Assembly: GCF_001039355.2 (NCBI RefSeq)
Contig: NW_019775925.1
Location: 64,573-128,572, forward strand
Reading direction: 5' to 3'
From: Lingula anatina
Taxonomy: Eukaryota > Brachiopoda > Lingulata > Lingulida > Lingulidae
DNA: 64,000 nt
In this document: piece by piece, positions 1 through 19,603 of the stretch
Layout: each line of letters opens with the position of its first letter
How positions within the stretch are numbered: position 1 is the first letter of the stretch
The notes under the pieces: model-generated
The model's database searches: none
What the model was told of the DNA's origin: nothing
The model's input: only the letters and a program-made list of their open reading frames with translations
Made by a program: the position numbers and the translations under genes

Positions 1-1320
1 CATTTTTTATTAAAAGAAATATTGCTCCTCAAAATTCCAACTTAATATAGTTTAAGAGCAGCATCCTACACTTGAACCTGCATTTTAGGGTACAAAATTT
101 TGGTTATATGATTTTGCCTTGCACTGGGACACATATCAATAGGATCTATTCTAAATGATAATTTTAAACTTTGTGAAAGCACTAAAAAGGATATCACAAA
201 ATTCTCTTTAATAATGTAAATAACTCCCTTCTGGTTTTATAAACTTTCACATGTAATAACTACATATAACAATGTACTGTTTAGTTCAAACAAACAATTT
301 CATCACAATCCCGGATATCAATCTTGAGCTAGTTCACCTTCTTCTCAAAAAGGAGGGTAATTTTTGTAGCAGTCAGTTGGTTAGATAGAAAGATACACTT
401 GAAACAGATTCATATTAAATTTCTTGTTAATCTTGAAATAAATTATGTAATAAGATCAAAAAACATTGATAGGCATGTTAAGAGCTTAACAGTAATTTTT
501 TCAGCAAACAGCTTTTCCTGTTATTGATCCAACAATCAGATGGACAAATTTATCAATTTTATGCATTGTTGGAGGTTTTTGATGAAATATTAACTATAAA
601 CAAAAACTCAAAAACATGGGTTAAGTCCCCTTTCCCTGTAAAAGAGCACTGAGAACTTAAGGTTCAATAGCAGTTTAACTACGCATTGTAACTTGTGACT
701 GCTTTTGGATGATACGCAATCTACACAGATAAATTTACAAAAAGGTTCCAATAAAAAAATAAATAAAAATAAAATTGAAATAATAAGAATAAAACCTTTT
801 CTGGGACAAGACAGCATTAAGTATCAGCATGGTATTTTTCAGTTATCAATTGAGAAGTGCTGAAATTTCGTTTTGGCAAATCTGTACAGTATCTAAATGT
901 GTGGTCAATAACTTGTGAAGACATCAGAACACTGACAAAACAACAGATGTTAATCACTTCTAAAGAGTAATGTACGTACTACTACAAAAACTTGACAAAC
1001 ATACAAAGACATAAAACTTAAACACTAAACAAGGGTAATATAATGTTTTACTATTATCTTCTAAATAAAGAGTATAAGGCCTTTTCTGAGTTCAGAGAAA
1101 TTGAAAATGAAATAGACACGTAGCCGCTGTTCTCGATCAACAGCCGTCTCAAATTCAAAACTGCCGAGACGAGAACAATAACTGAAACTGTTAAAAATAA
1201 GATACACTGTACACAAGGCAGCTGCTAATTTTTGTGTACCTTTATCGATCGGGTTTTAGTCTTTCCGTAATCCCCACTAATTGTCAAGAACAACTTTGCT
1301 GTTAACCACGCATCAGAACT
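1..1320. other. AT-rich stretch without a supported gene
   Basis: I see no conserved coding exon here on either strand; the short open frames are low-complexity. If the divergent start at 1336 is real, this stretch would be the first intron of that minus-strand gene. Confidence 0.4.
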
Positions 1321-1323
1321 CAC

Positions 1324-1336
1324 AGGGCGCCGCCAT
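1324..1336 (-). CDS. Possible first coding exon of a divergent gene
   Basis: On the minus strand an ATG at 1336 opens M-A-A-P and is followed after 13 nt by a good splice donor (GTGAGT). It sits just upstream of the ARF promoter in head-to-head orientation, so it could be the start of a divergently transcribed gene that continues beyond the left edge. The ATG also overlaps a YY1-type motif, which by itself contains ATGGCGG, so the start may be accidental. No other exon is visible in the window. Confidence 0.22.
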
Positions 1337-1460
1337 TTTTTCTATCACGTGATAGGGATACGCAATTTGCGCAATGTTTTGACCCCAATTGCGGGACATT
1401 GACGTGGCATGTAAAACGAAGGAACTTCCACGTCCGCCATTTTACGTTGTAACTGATTGA
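1330..1460. promoter_or_regulatory. Probable bidirectional promoter upstream of the first ARF gene
   Basis: Two copies of CCGCCATTTT (about 1331 and 1435) match the YY1 consensus. Between them are the palindromic E-box TATCACGTGATA and a TTTGCGCAAT word of C/EBP type. There is no TATA box, as is usual for housekeeping genes. The first noncoding exon of the ARF gene should begin close to the second YY1 motif. Motif identities are from memory of consensus sites, not from a scan. Confidence 0.4.
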
Positions 1461-2356
1461 CCGGTGGGTATATTTTGGTATGTAAACAGATCATTTCGTC
1501 AGAATTTAACTAGCCATCCGACTTAAGCCATTACAATTATTGAAGGCTTGCATGTCATTTCGAATTTTGCACTAGACTTAAAGAATATTCATTGAAATTG
1601 TTTGTCAGAAGACAAAGCCGGTTACTTCCGTCATTCATACTGGATCTAGAGGGCGTAGACTAATGTAAGTTTAGGGGTGTATCTTAGTTGCTGCTGGCCA
1701 TTTTTGAAGGATAGAAACACTCCTAGGTACAGCCAGATCTAGGTGGGTCCTAATTTAAACCAGTATGCAGTAGTGATCCGTTGAAACAATTCAGAAGTGA
1801 CATTTTAATAGTATCTGAATGACACAGAAACCAGTGAATTCACAGGTTAATGAGTCATGTCTATTCGTCAGCAGTCTGTGGTGTTAAGTTTCCCCGACAT
1901 TATTAAGTTTATTGTTTTACATCACTATGCTACCTTGGGTCCCCCCTCTCCCTTCCTTCCCCAGGGTATGCTTGCCAATAAATATGATAACAATGATAAT
2001 AGTAACCTCTTAAAGGGTCATCCATTTTTATCATCATTTTCACTATTCAGAACATTGTGGTCTTCTGACCATCTTTCCCAGTCGTTTGAATTAGTTCTTA
2101 GAGCAAATATGGAATGCTTTGAATATTGCTCCTATCCCTATCATATATGGCATAGGCCCACTTGGCTCATTGAAATTGGCCGATAGATAGATGAGCTCAT
2201 CCCAAAATTCTTATAATATTTTGTGCCATAGGTCTAAAAGCAAGATAGCATAAGGAAAAAAGGAAATAATAATCCACCATTTGGTATGTCTTTGTCAGCC
2301 TGTTCATGTTTATGCATGGGAAGAATTAAAGTTGTTATGATTGACCTTTTTTACAG

Positions 2357-7592
<5,236 letters not shown>

Positions 7593-8381
7593 CACAGTCC
7601 TTAGGAGCTAGGAAATATCAGTGTTTGAAGTGAAAGACATTTCACTGCCAAAATTAAACCTATGAACGATTACCATCATCATTTGGGCTTGAGAGAAGAA
7701 CTCGATCGAAAAGATTTTACGTCTCATCTGTCAGTAAATGCAAACCGTTACTTTCTCTTCAGGATTGCCCTTTCATGTCTCTCCGTGAAACCTATTTAAC
7801 TTAAACTAGGATTTTTAGATGAAAACTTAACAAAATTAGGTATAATTTTTGTAGTCTGTTGAAGTGTACACTTAAAAAGAAAAAAAGAAAGAGTCCCCTG
7901 ACTAGTTATTGGATCTTATTCGATAACAGCGTTATAAACAATAACAAATGCAGAGCAAACAAAAACTGATTTTTAAAATGATGTCAGTTTCTACTGAATT
8001 AGATATTTTGTGCCACTGCATTCCTTGATTTAATTATTCGATTAATATCTTATGAATAATAGTATTACTTAGACTTTAAATGTAAACCATGAGTTAATGA
8101 ACAACAATAACAAAATGTATAAAATGTCCTTAAAACCATACACCTGGCCTTGTGGAAATATTTTATTGATTCTCTTTTTGTTCCCATCTTGGTCAATTCA
8201 GGTTATGAACTTAATGGGGTAAAGTATTTGCTGCATCAGGCATGTCTGAATGTGAAATTATAAAAGAGAATATTTGGAATTTTGGGGAAACTAAGGGGAG
8301 AGACATGCCCCTGTCCCCAACCCACTCAGCCCTAGGAATACCTCATTACAATGGCCATTTAGTGTACTTCGTTGTGTAAGG

Positions 8382-8592
8382 GCATATTCAGATTGAAACG
8401 TCGTACAAGTTGGGTCGGTCCAGCTCTGCAGGGGATCCTCACTGAAGTGCAGTCAGCTAAATTGGCACATGGTTTAAACTACCCCCTATCTTGTAGGGAC
8501 GGTGTGCCAGACAATTAAGCTGATTCCACTGATTGCACTTAAGCCCTTGGTTGGACCGACCAAGCTAGTACGAGATGCAAGTCTGAATGCTG
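8382..8592. mobile_element. Inverted-repeat element, family 2 (copy a)
   Basis: About 210 bp with imperfect terminal inverted repeats of some 35 bp (left CGTCGTACAAGTTGGGTCGG; right ends in ACCGACCAAGCTAGTACGAG). It has GGGGATCC near one end and CTGATTCCACTGATTGCACT near the other. A second copy sits at 61269-61502 inside the truncated CAP-EGF copy. Confidence 0.65.
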
Positions 8593-8938
8593 TCTAAATT
8601 ATTGAAGTGAATGTTCTGCACAAGTGATCCTTGAAAAAAAAAACAGCAGGCTTAATCTCTGTGTGTAGTGTTTTGTGAGTTTTGTTACGGTCTAGTCGTA
8701 TTGCTGAAATTACTATTTATTTCCAGGATTTTGAATAATGGCAAATCATTCAGGGGTCCATAAAATTTAGTAATATTCTGAGAAATGTATTATATCTAAT
8801 ATTTGGATATAGTTTGTACTGTAAGATGGGTTATTCTAAAATTAGTTACCAATGTATATTGACAATGTGATGTATATCCCTACATATATCTTTACACATA
8901 TTTCAATTAATAAGATGTCTCACTGGTTTTATTGCTTC

Positions 8939-8944
8939 AATAAA
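8939..8944 (+). terminator. Polyadenylation signal of the first ARF gene
   Basis: AATAAA in a context shared with the second ARF gene; the distance of 1.35 kb to the stop is explained partly by a transposon inserted in the UTR. Confidence 0.65.
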
Positions 8945-9326
8945 ACTTATTCAGTCATCAGTTTGAATTTTTGTATATATATAAATGTGGGGCATATTTC
9001 ACATAAATGCAAATACAGTCAAAGACATCACTATTAAGAACTACTGAAAAGAGCATTTCCGTTTTGATTTCTGTTACTAAACTCGTATGCTTCTACCCGT
9101 CAGTGTTAAGCATTGCACTGGAAAACGCCTGTCAAGTTTGGCACCCGGGACTAACAAAACCACTACAAGGGGTGTGAACTCCGACGCCGAAAGAACGCGG
9201 TGAGAGTTCCCGAACCCAAGAAGACACTGAGGTTTAGCTGTTGGGGCCGCAGTCCTGACATTTTTTTTTTCACATAAAAAGACTAGAATTACACACAAAG
9301 TAATTTGCGTCCGATTAACTTAATAT

Positions 9327-9678
9327 TTAAAGGGATAATAACTCTTAGTATGAGATCTATATTTCACAATAAAAACATCGTAAACAACTCATAGAAATTT
9401 TAATATATTAAAATATTTTATGTTTTACCACAAAAACGGCAGTTATAACTTTTATTCTGATATCTGAGCTTGTCATCAGACCACGTGACCTCCATAGATG
9501 GCTGTACTCTGTAATAATCTCTTAAGAGATTATTACAAAAAACAAGCTTTTTAGAAAAAAACCAGACACTAACTTTGAATGTAGAAATGGATATAACCAC
9601 TGGTCAGTATGGGAAAATTGTTTTTTACTCCAGGAAAATTCATTTTTTGGCCAAAACGAAGAGTTATTATCCCTTTAA
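9327..9678. mobile_element. 352-bp MITE with perfect 20-bp inverted ends and TTAA borders
   Basis: The left end TTAAAGGGATAATAACTCTT and the right end are exact inverse complements over 20 bp. The outer TTAA on both sides is the target-site type of piggyBac elements. The interior holds a perfect 26-bp palindrome at 9511-9536 centred on CTTAAG. There is no coding capacity. Confidence 0.7.
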
Positions 9679-9942
9679 TGCCTTGACTCTTGCCATCCCC
9701 AGTAGGTTCATGAAATATGGTTTAAGTTGGGTTCATGTTAGGTGCTGAGCTTACGACCACATCACAGTATACTTCTTGTATTTATAGTTAGCAGAGCACA
9801 AAATTCTTCGGTTTCTGGAATGCACGCTGTTTCTGATATGTACGATGTGCCAGCTGAACAAAGCTTGTGATGGCCCAGAAAAAACGCATAAAATCATATG
9901 CCAAGATATTCAATATGACGAAGAACTAACCATTTCAAGCAG

Positions 9943-10130
9943 TGTAACACTTGCCGGTACGGTGTAACGAAACGGAGAGTCCGTGTAACAGAAAGTCCGC
10001 CCTCCATATAGCTATAATGGTTAGGGTTATAAGCCTGGGCCAAGTAGGTCAAAATCTAGGACGAGGCTTACCTGTACAAATGAATGGGAAGCGGACTCTC
10101 TGTAATGGGGAGACTCTCTGTCACCCAGCA
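9943..10130. repeat. Diverged copy of the AGGAATGGAAGTCC element
   Basis: Shares the internal words ggttagggtta and acctgtacaa-tgaatgggaagcggac with the better copies at 31837, 51543 and 58737, but the ends are poorly kept. Confidence 0.35.
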
Positions 10131-11049
10131 GAAGAGGTGATCATGAGCTATCGAATACATAGGCCTCTCCACAACACGACCGAAGACCATAAAATTCACC
10201 ATCTACTGCCTAAGACAAATACGATCATGCCATATACTATACATATAGGGGCAAGTAAACGTTATTATTCTGACACTTAAGTGGCATATTTACACCGCAT
10301 GACCATATTTTTTATATTATATTTTCGTATAGCACAGTCAAAATACATATGTTATTTTATTTTTCCACATTTAAGTACACCGATAGCATTTTGTTTTTTA
10401 GCAGAGACTGATGGGTCGGTTACTTGACCCGTGAACGGCAAGGGTGGCCTGACGCCCTTGATGACCCGTTTTTTTAAGGTTATCGGCTGGCGCATTTTCT
10501 TTGTATGCGACCAGGCTACTAGTCTCTCCCTCTTATACACGGGGACTGGAGAAGGTGCGACACGTTTCCTAATTGCGCCGGTAGCATATTTGATAAGAAG
10601 CACCAGTAAGAAACGACAAAACTTAAGGTAAGTCATGTAAAATATGTATTTGCCATTGGTTATAATTATAGTTCGCTATTTAAAAGAACATTGCTTTACC
10701 TACTGACCTTGTGTATTGAAACGGATTTGTTACGCTATTCCTGTGTGAAAACTATGACGTACGAAACCGAGTTCGTGTGTCCTCGGTGAAAATGAGGCTT
10801 TTGATCTGAAAGGGAACAAGATAAAATTATCCCTGCAGAATGCAATTTAGGCACCATTCCCATAGACACCATCGCTCTACATGGATAGACCTAGCTCTCT
10901 CTTTCTCTCGCTGAGTGCAATCAGCTTAACTGAATAAAAACCCCTCCGCCTGGAGTTAAGTAGAATACCAGTCAGCGACGTTAGCCATTGGTCCGTTAGG
11001 ACCAGTAGATTTTTCAGAATGTGTGAATTTAGTTGTCCGACATGGCCAG

Positions 11050-11089
<40 letters not shown>

Positions 11090-12211
11090 TTAAAAACTAA
11101 CCTTTTCCCATTATTTCTCCATAAAATTGCTTGAGTGCAGGGTTTAACACACCTACTTGCGTTACTTAGCGCAATAAAGTCATTTCTGCGGTCTGACAAC
11201 AAGAATTTTAGTCGTACCAAGGACGTGAATAGAATACTTGCGTCCTTGGTTGCACTTGACCGCAAATGCAGGTGACTTGCTAATGGATCACTTGCGCCGC
11301 GCATCTGTGGAATTTTCCAAAGAATCAAGAAAATCTGACTTCAAAAAGCGACCCACTGACCTTTTTTTGTGAGGATTTTATCTTTTTGTTATAATGTTCT
11401 CCGACACGCTATCTTTCTCTCCTGCGCCACCTAATTTCTGTATGGTAAATTTTAGTGCAATCGGCCAGGATAATCTTCAGCCTAGCATCCCCAATAACTA
11501 ATTAATAGTCCAAACGCTTAAATTTCAATATGCTATTAAGCAGGGTGTTTGCCAGCTAGTTAGGACAGCGATTTGTCGAGTGGATGAGCTTTTTTATTTC
11601 GTCCTGTTTGAATTTGACTTATAAAACACAAAAATTACTTTAAACACCAAAACCAACATAAAGGTGCATTTCACATGGTAAAGTTACAAAAAATAAAATT
11701 GAATGAATTCGAAGTTGCATTCAATTTTTAAACATATATGCGTATAGAACAATGTTAAACTTGTAGAAAATTAAAAAAAAATAATAATAAAAAAATAAAA
11801 TAAATAAAAAAAAAAAAAACCAGTGCTGATCGAATTTTTCAAAGCAAGAATTACACTTCTGTACCTGAAAGTTTTCCATTTCTAACATTTGATCCTTCCT
11901 GCCCGCGGGGGGAAACTATTCAGTGGCTATTAGGGGATTATGCGACAAGATTTAAAGTGGATGGGCCATATCTGATCCACGGATCTGTTAGTCTGCGGAT
12001 CAATTGATTGTGCATGCAGCCTAAGCAGCGTATGTAGTAAAGTCACCGTATTGAACAATACAAGAAAGAAAAAGACAGCATTGCCAGGATTATTCCTAGC
12101 CCATTAAAGAAGCATGTCTGTATTTTATATTATTTAATTAATTTTTTTTAATGGAAAAAATAAGAACTGTTGCATTAAAGCACTGTTGTAAGTGGACATT
12201 TTATTTTACAG

Positions 12212-14836
<2,625 letters not shown>

Positions 14837-15216
14837 ATATTTGAAATGACAGACATTTTGCCATTCAGTAAAACAATTATCGTCATTGTGACTTTGAAGG
14901 AGAACTTTGTACATTTAGGTGACATTACAGCACATAATTGAAATATCTTCTTTAATGGCGGGTGTTTCCTAAGTTCTTTTGAGCAGTGCATATCCTAAAA
15001 TATTTGCTGAATATATGTATCGAAATGTAAATCCATTGGACTTTGCTAAAAACTACATTTATTTTGTCAATATTTAAAGGTGATCATAAGAGTTATGCCA
15101 GTTTCTTTTCAGTCAGATTTCTTGTGGCACTATATTCCTTTGATTTGATAATTACAGTATGAATATCAATACACAAACTTCTAATGATGAAATGCCGCTC
15201 TGGTTTTTATCGTTTC

Positions 15217-15222
15217 AATAAA
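15217..15222 (+). terminator. Polyadenylation signal of the second ARF gene
   Basis: AATAAA 381 bp after the stop codon, in the context cgtttcaataaaacttgt shared with the first gene. Confidence 0.75.
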
Positions 15223-15413
15223 ACTTGTCGAGTCATCAATATTATTTTGATTTGAACGTATGGAAAATCCTTGTATTGATTTAGATATTTTATAGGAACT
15301 GTAAATTTTAAGGAAGCCACATACTGAAAGTAAAGTATTAGACAAAAAAAATGTCATACTGTTTTACTATCTTGGAGAGAAGATGCTTAGTATGCACGCA
15401 GACTTAAACGCTG

Positions 15414-16526
15414 TCACAAACTTGAGTTGCCTGTCGTCACTGTGCGTGGGCACCTTTTTTCCTTTTGACGCGATTTCCATAGCCTTCCCAGAAGTCGCTT
15501 GTAACCCTCTCTCACTTCCGGTAGCCTGACTCCGTATATGACGGGATCCAGGATTCCGTTCAACATGGGGATTATCCCCGAGATGACTTGTGTGAAAACC
15601 ACCTGGAAACTAACTTCGAAGTCTTTTGCTGCCATATAAGCCTTAATGTAAAATGTGACAACTGCCGGCAACCAGCAAATAACCACACTGGCGGATAAGA
15701 TAACAACTGTTATGATTAACTTTTTATTCTTTTTAGCAAGTGTGGCATTTCGCTGGATGTCCCCGTTGGATGGGTAGTAGTTATGCTTGCTTACGATCTT
15801 TCTAGCAATGCGGAACAGAACCACGTAGAGAACCATATTTGCAATAACCAAAATAGTACACAAAATGGCATAGTACCATGATTTACCGGCCGCATTCAAT
15901 TTGGTGTAATGCAAACAGCAGTCGGTACCGCCTTCTCCAAAACTAACAACGTGGAAACTCAACGGGGCCAAGCACGCAACGATGAATGTAACTGCCATAC
16001 CAATGTGGATTCTTCTTTTAGTCACCAGCGTGTTGCTTCGTAACGGGAAAGCAAGCGAGATTGTCTGATACAGAACAATGTACGTTGTCACGAGGAGGGG
16101 CAATTGGAAAGCGAACACACACAGATCAGCGGTTACCAAGCTGAAACACACCAAAGTGGGGTTTTGGGAAAGGTTCCTTGAAACGTGGAGCACCTGTACA
16201 GCGGCTGCGTGGATGATGCTGAAGAAGATAAATCCCAAGTCTGCAACCGACAGGTAAATCAAAATGATATGGAGGGCCTGCCAGGGTTTGTTCGTTTGAA
16301 ACAATGCTGTAACGGATACGGAGTTTTCTATAAGCCCAACGGCACACAGAAATACAGCAACTCCATATGCTCCTTGCAGTTGTATCTCGTTCGTTGGTGA
16401 TAACGGAACAACGCTGTTGCAATCAACGGTGCCATCCGTGATCTCAATGGGATCAAAACCGAGAAAACAAAGTTGGGGTCGGAAGATACCAGTTGTTTCA
16501 TTTTTTGAGTATCCAGACGTTTTCAT
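15414..16526 (-). CDS. Orphan class A (rhodopsin-like) GPCR
   Basis: Single-exon receptor of 370 residues with seven hydrophobic segments at about 54-78, 85-110, 127-152, 174-197, 217-241, 269-296 and 307-331. Family marks: ENSV in TM1 (Asn68), LSVAD in TM2 (Asp96), CWLP in TM6 (284-287), DPVIY in TM7 (327-331, standing for NPxxY), and Cys127 with an ECL2 Cys pair at 203-204 for the usual disulfide. N-glycosylation sites lie at NET (9) and NLS (118). Odd: the DRY motif at the end of TM3 is replaced by YQT (153-155), and TM4 has no Trp. The basic tail follows TM7. A ligand cannot be named. The gene runs toward the second ARF gene (convergent, about 190 bp after its poly(A) signal). The start ATG is the first in the frame. 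Confidence 0.85.
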   Translation of the reverse strand: MKTSGYSKNETTGIFRPQLCFLGFDPIEITDGTVDCNSVVPLSPTNEIQLQGAYGVAVFLCAVGLIENSVSVTALFQTNKPWQALHIILIYLSVADLGFIFFSIIHAAAVQVLHVSRNLSQNPTLVCFSLVTADLCVFAFQLPLLVTTYIVLYQTISLAFPLRSNTLVTKRRIHIGMAVTFIVACLAPLSFHVVSFGEGGTDCCLHYTKLNAAGKSWYYAILCTILVIANMVLYVVLFRIARKIVSKHNYYPSNGDIQRNATLAKKNKKLIITVVILSASVVICWLPAVVTFYIKAYMAAKDFEVSFQVVFTQVISGIIPMLNGILDPVIYGVRLPEVREGYKRLLGRLWKSRQKEKRCPRTVTTGNSSL

Positions 16527-17229
16527 TGCAAAAAAGTTGGTCTTGTCGTATAAGTCTCAACTCTCTTTTACACACCACGGTATATTTGACACAGAGTTTT
16601 TTGACAGTTGCTGTACCTTCACAATCAGGTATGTCAAAATATAACAACTGAAAGGCCGACGTCTTGATTATGGTGCTTTTTCCAGGAAGAACCTCTTATT
16701 TCCCCTTGTCTCCGCGTCTCTGAACTTAGTGCGAGTTAAACTCTACGTCATAGGTTTTATGACAGTATTACAGCGTTACTGTAATCCCGAAACAGGTAGT
16801 GCGTTGAAATATATGCGCTTCAACCCGACAACTGTATATCAAAGGTGAATGTGTTTTTATCAATCACCAACAGTTATATAAATATATCAAATGCCTGCCT
16901 GATACACAAACAGCTACCCGCATTCGTTTGTAGTGTTTTGCTACAAATGAGTCATATTTCCTGGTGCGAGGCAATTATCACACAAAACACTGGTGGCAAG
17001 TATTAAATGAGTTTTCTGAAGGGGAATTATAATGTAGGCCTACCCAATGGTGCACTGTAGTTTTTAAGGATGGGACGGTAAATTATGGATGTAATGTATC
17101 GACTGCCACTTTGTTTAATCAAAAATACAAGGTTTTATTAGTCCTAACTCGTGGATAATGCATGCTATTTGACAAATAGGTAGCAAACGGTCATAATGGT
17201 GTTTTTATCACTTTTGCTTTGCTGATAAC

Positions 17230-17369
17230 AGCGTGGCACCGGCATGATGCATGGGTATGGTTATCAAAGTTATTACTATTCTGTGATATGAAGAAGATGT
17301 ACTTTTCCCACATCTTTTTTTCACGGTGAATATTGTGATCGGTTCGTTGTGTAATCATATAGTGGTTCT
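17230..17369. repeat. 140-bp direct repeat, copy 1
   Basis: Identical to 18345-18484 except for one base (gatgtacT versus gatgtacC). See the second copy for the assembly question. Confidence 0.9.
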
Positions 17370-18344
17370 TTAACTTTACACTATCGTCTGAATTCAAAGG
17401 CGTACTATGCGCGCTTGAGTTTTATGTATCATGTGGCAATAACAAAGTTCCCCCCAGACGTTTTTAGCAAATTTTCTGTTATCACCAAGGTGCACTTTAT
17501 CCCAAATGCCTAAAAACGTTCTATAAACCCATTATCCAGTAACAATATTCATTTTCAAATTATTACCACCACGAGTGAAATTCTCCATACTCTATTTCCG
17601 GTACGAGACTGAGTCAAAAATTGGAATAAAAGGATGCAAAAGCAGATTTATAGGTCGTTATTTCATGAACAATCATAATTTAGTGACTGAGGAAATAAAC
17701 ATTAACTATACATATTAAAACAAGCAAATTAAAAATTCTGTTTTAAAAATGTTGTACTCTCATTGCACATGTGGTCCTTTAATACACGCCATGCCTAGAA
17801 GACGTAACGGACGACAAAGTAAATTAACAACTGATTTGGTTGTTTCAGAAATATTTTAGTCTATCCCTTTGACCAATCATACCAACTTTTACACAAAAAG
17901 CAAATAGAGTAAGCTTTAGGCTGTTGCCATGTTAAGTGAACTACCTCAGTTTTATCCTTTTCCAATTTAATAATGAAAACCAACTAAAATGGTTTAGGGA
18001 GATGACTCCTAGAACGGACCCAGTTTACAATCACTTCTGGTTCGGTTACACCCTTTAGGAACCCGCTCTCTGTTGAGATTCCCAGCTGAGTTTCAACGTC
18101 TAATATCGTTCAAGAGCTAGCACAATATATGCCTGAATGTCTCTCACGGGTACAAAATACAAGCAATGGTTTTCCAAGTATTTCGACTTACAATTCCGTC
18201 AGCTGTGGGACAACTTTGAAAGCATTAGCTAAGCACGTTATTTAGCAGTTCCATTAAACATTTAGCGATCAAAGAGATTTTCTGCATTAGCCTTTCGTCC
18301 GCTCACTGATGTTTTGGTCGAAAGCATAATCAGTTACGTGTCTA

Positions 18345-18484
18345 AGCGTGGCACCGGCATGATGCATGGGTATGGTTATCAAAGTTATTACTATTCTGTG
18401 ATATGAAGAAGATGTACCTTTCCCACATCTTTTTTTCACGGTGAATATTGTGATCGGTTCGTTGTGTAATCATATAGTGGTTCT
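18345..18484. repeat. 140-bp direct repeat, copy 2, ending at an N
   Basis: Starts abruptly at agcgtggcacc and ends exactly at the N at 18485. This looks like an unresolved contig join or allelic overlap rather than a biological repeat, though a recent duplication is possible. Confidence 0.85.
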
Positions 18485-19603
18485 NAAGCTAGCTAGCTAA
18501 TGTACAGATTGCAAAGCCTGCTCAATCTTCATGTTACGACAGTTTGACACCCGTTTTACATTCACTGTTTTAGCGAGATCATTATCGATATGTCATCTGT
18601 TGTTCATGTATTTGTTATCCATTCTGCCAAATATAACAAGGTCGGATTTTACGTTCCTTGATATCTTCGCCATTTAATATTAATGTTCTTGATCCTATTA
18701 TCCCTAGTTGTAGAAAAAACTTGAAACGTCCACTGTTTTCGCTAGCGGTTTACCCTTATTGTGCTAGAGGAGCCGGGTGATTCAGCACTTCTGATGCAAC
18801 GTACATTTGCTTAAGTGGTAACTTTTCATTGAGTGTGGTGCCCCGTGAGTTTGCACTTTATTTCATTCAACACAGTGTCTCCGTAGAAGGAACACATAGT
18901 ATATTCTTTCTTTTTTATTTTCTGTTTTGTTACTTAGAATTAATAGTTTTAGGAATGGCAGATATGTTTTATGTGTCTTGTGAATCCCTACGTGAAATAA
19001 AACCAAGATCCAATGAACAACTTACGCCTGTCGTTGGGTTTGCTTATCTGTGTAGCCCCCGTGTGCTATTAGAGGATAATTCTGTTGTGCTACTTGCAAA
19101 AGTCCAAACTACCATATCCAAAATCTTATATCTTCAGTAGACAAAATCTCAGCATTATTTTTAAATGTTCCTTTTATACCTTTTTTTAGATATTTATTAA
19201 TATTAATTTTAGTCGACTATGCATGTGCATGTTTGTGATTTTTGTTTCCAAAGCGTTGAAAAGGGCTCTGGCCTGATATATACACAATAAGCGGATCCAG
19301 GATGAGGGAGGAGGAACATTTCTTTATACGTTTTTTTCGTTGAAATTATTCATTCAAACGTCTATCTCAGACTAAGCTGCTTGCAATTTAAAAAAGTAAA
19401 ATTTCTTCTTGGAATTGTAGCAGACAATGACAAATTATTCAGTTTCCTACACATGGTAGGCCTACATGTACCCCCCCCCCCCCAAAAAAAAAAAGAACTT
19501 GCAATTAACACGAGGATATATAGTTAAATATTGTTTTACGATGAATGGGGCATCATTTAGTAGGGAGGATATCTTGTTCTCTGAATGTTTTTAGAGAGTT
19601 CAG

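Larger units (their letters stand above)
7593..8960 (+). other. 3' UTR of the first ARF gene
   Basis: Runs from the stop codon at 7590-7592 to the signal AATAAA at 8939-8944. The end (ttcaataaaactt...agtcatca) is nearly the same as the 3' end of the second ARF gene at 15217. At 7729-7770 it holds a copy of the end of intron 3 plus the first bases of exon 4 (ctttctcttcaggatt), another duplication relic. A MITE at 8382-8592 is inserted in it. Confidence 0.6.
8961..12211. other. Intergenic region between the two ARF genes
   Basis: No supported gene. It contains a 352-bp TTAA-bounded MITE (9327-9678), a diverged copy of another element (about 9943-10130), a long poly-T tract (11055-11088) and A/T-rich filler. 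A noncoding first exon and promoter for the second ARF gene should lie somewhere here (a GTAAGT donor at about 10628 is a candidate) but cannot be fixed from sequence. Confidence 0.45.
16527..19603. other. Intergenic region between the GPCR and the acetyltransferase
   Basis: No supported gene. It holds a 140-bp near-identical duplication (17230-17369 and 18345-18484) whose second copy ends at an ambiguous base (18485), and a poly-C/poly-A tract near 19470-19496. A 103-codon open frame at 18829-19140 is hydrophobic low-complexity without a known domain. Confidence 0.5.

Noticed and set aside
10352-10636. Overlapping open frames on both strands in a GC-richer block
   Set aside because: No recognisable domain; more likely a noncoding exon or repeat.
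10850-10990. Possible third copy of the family 1 inverted-repeat element (accattcccatagacac)
   Set aside because: Only the left end resembles the family; the right end is missing.
18829-19140. 103-codon open frame on the + strand
   Set aside because: Hydrophobic, no family marks, no splice context or neighbours that support it.
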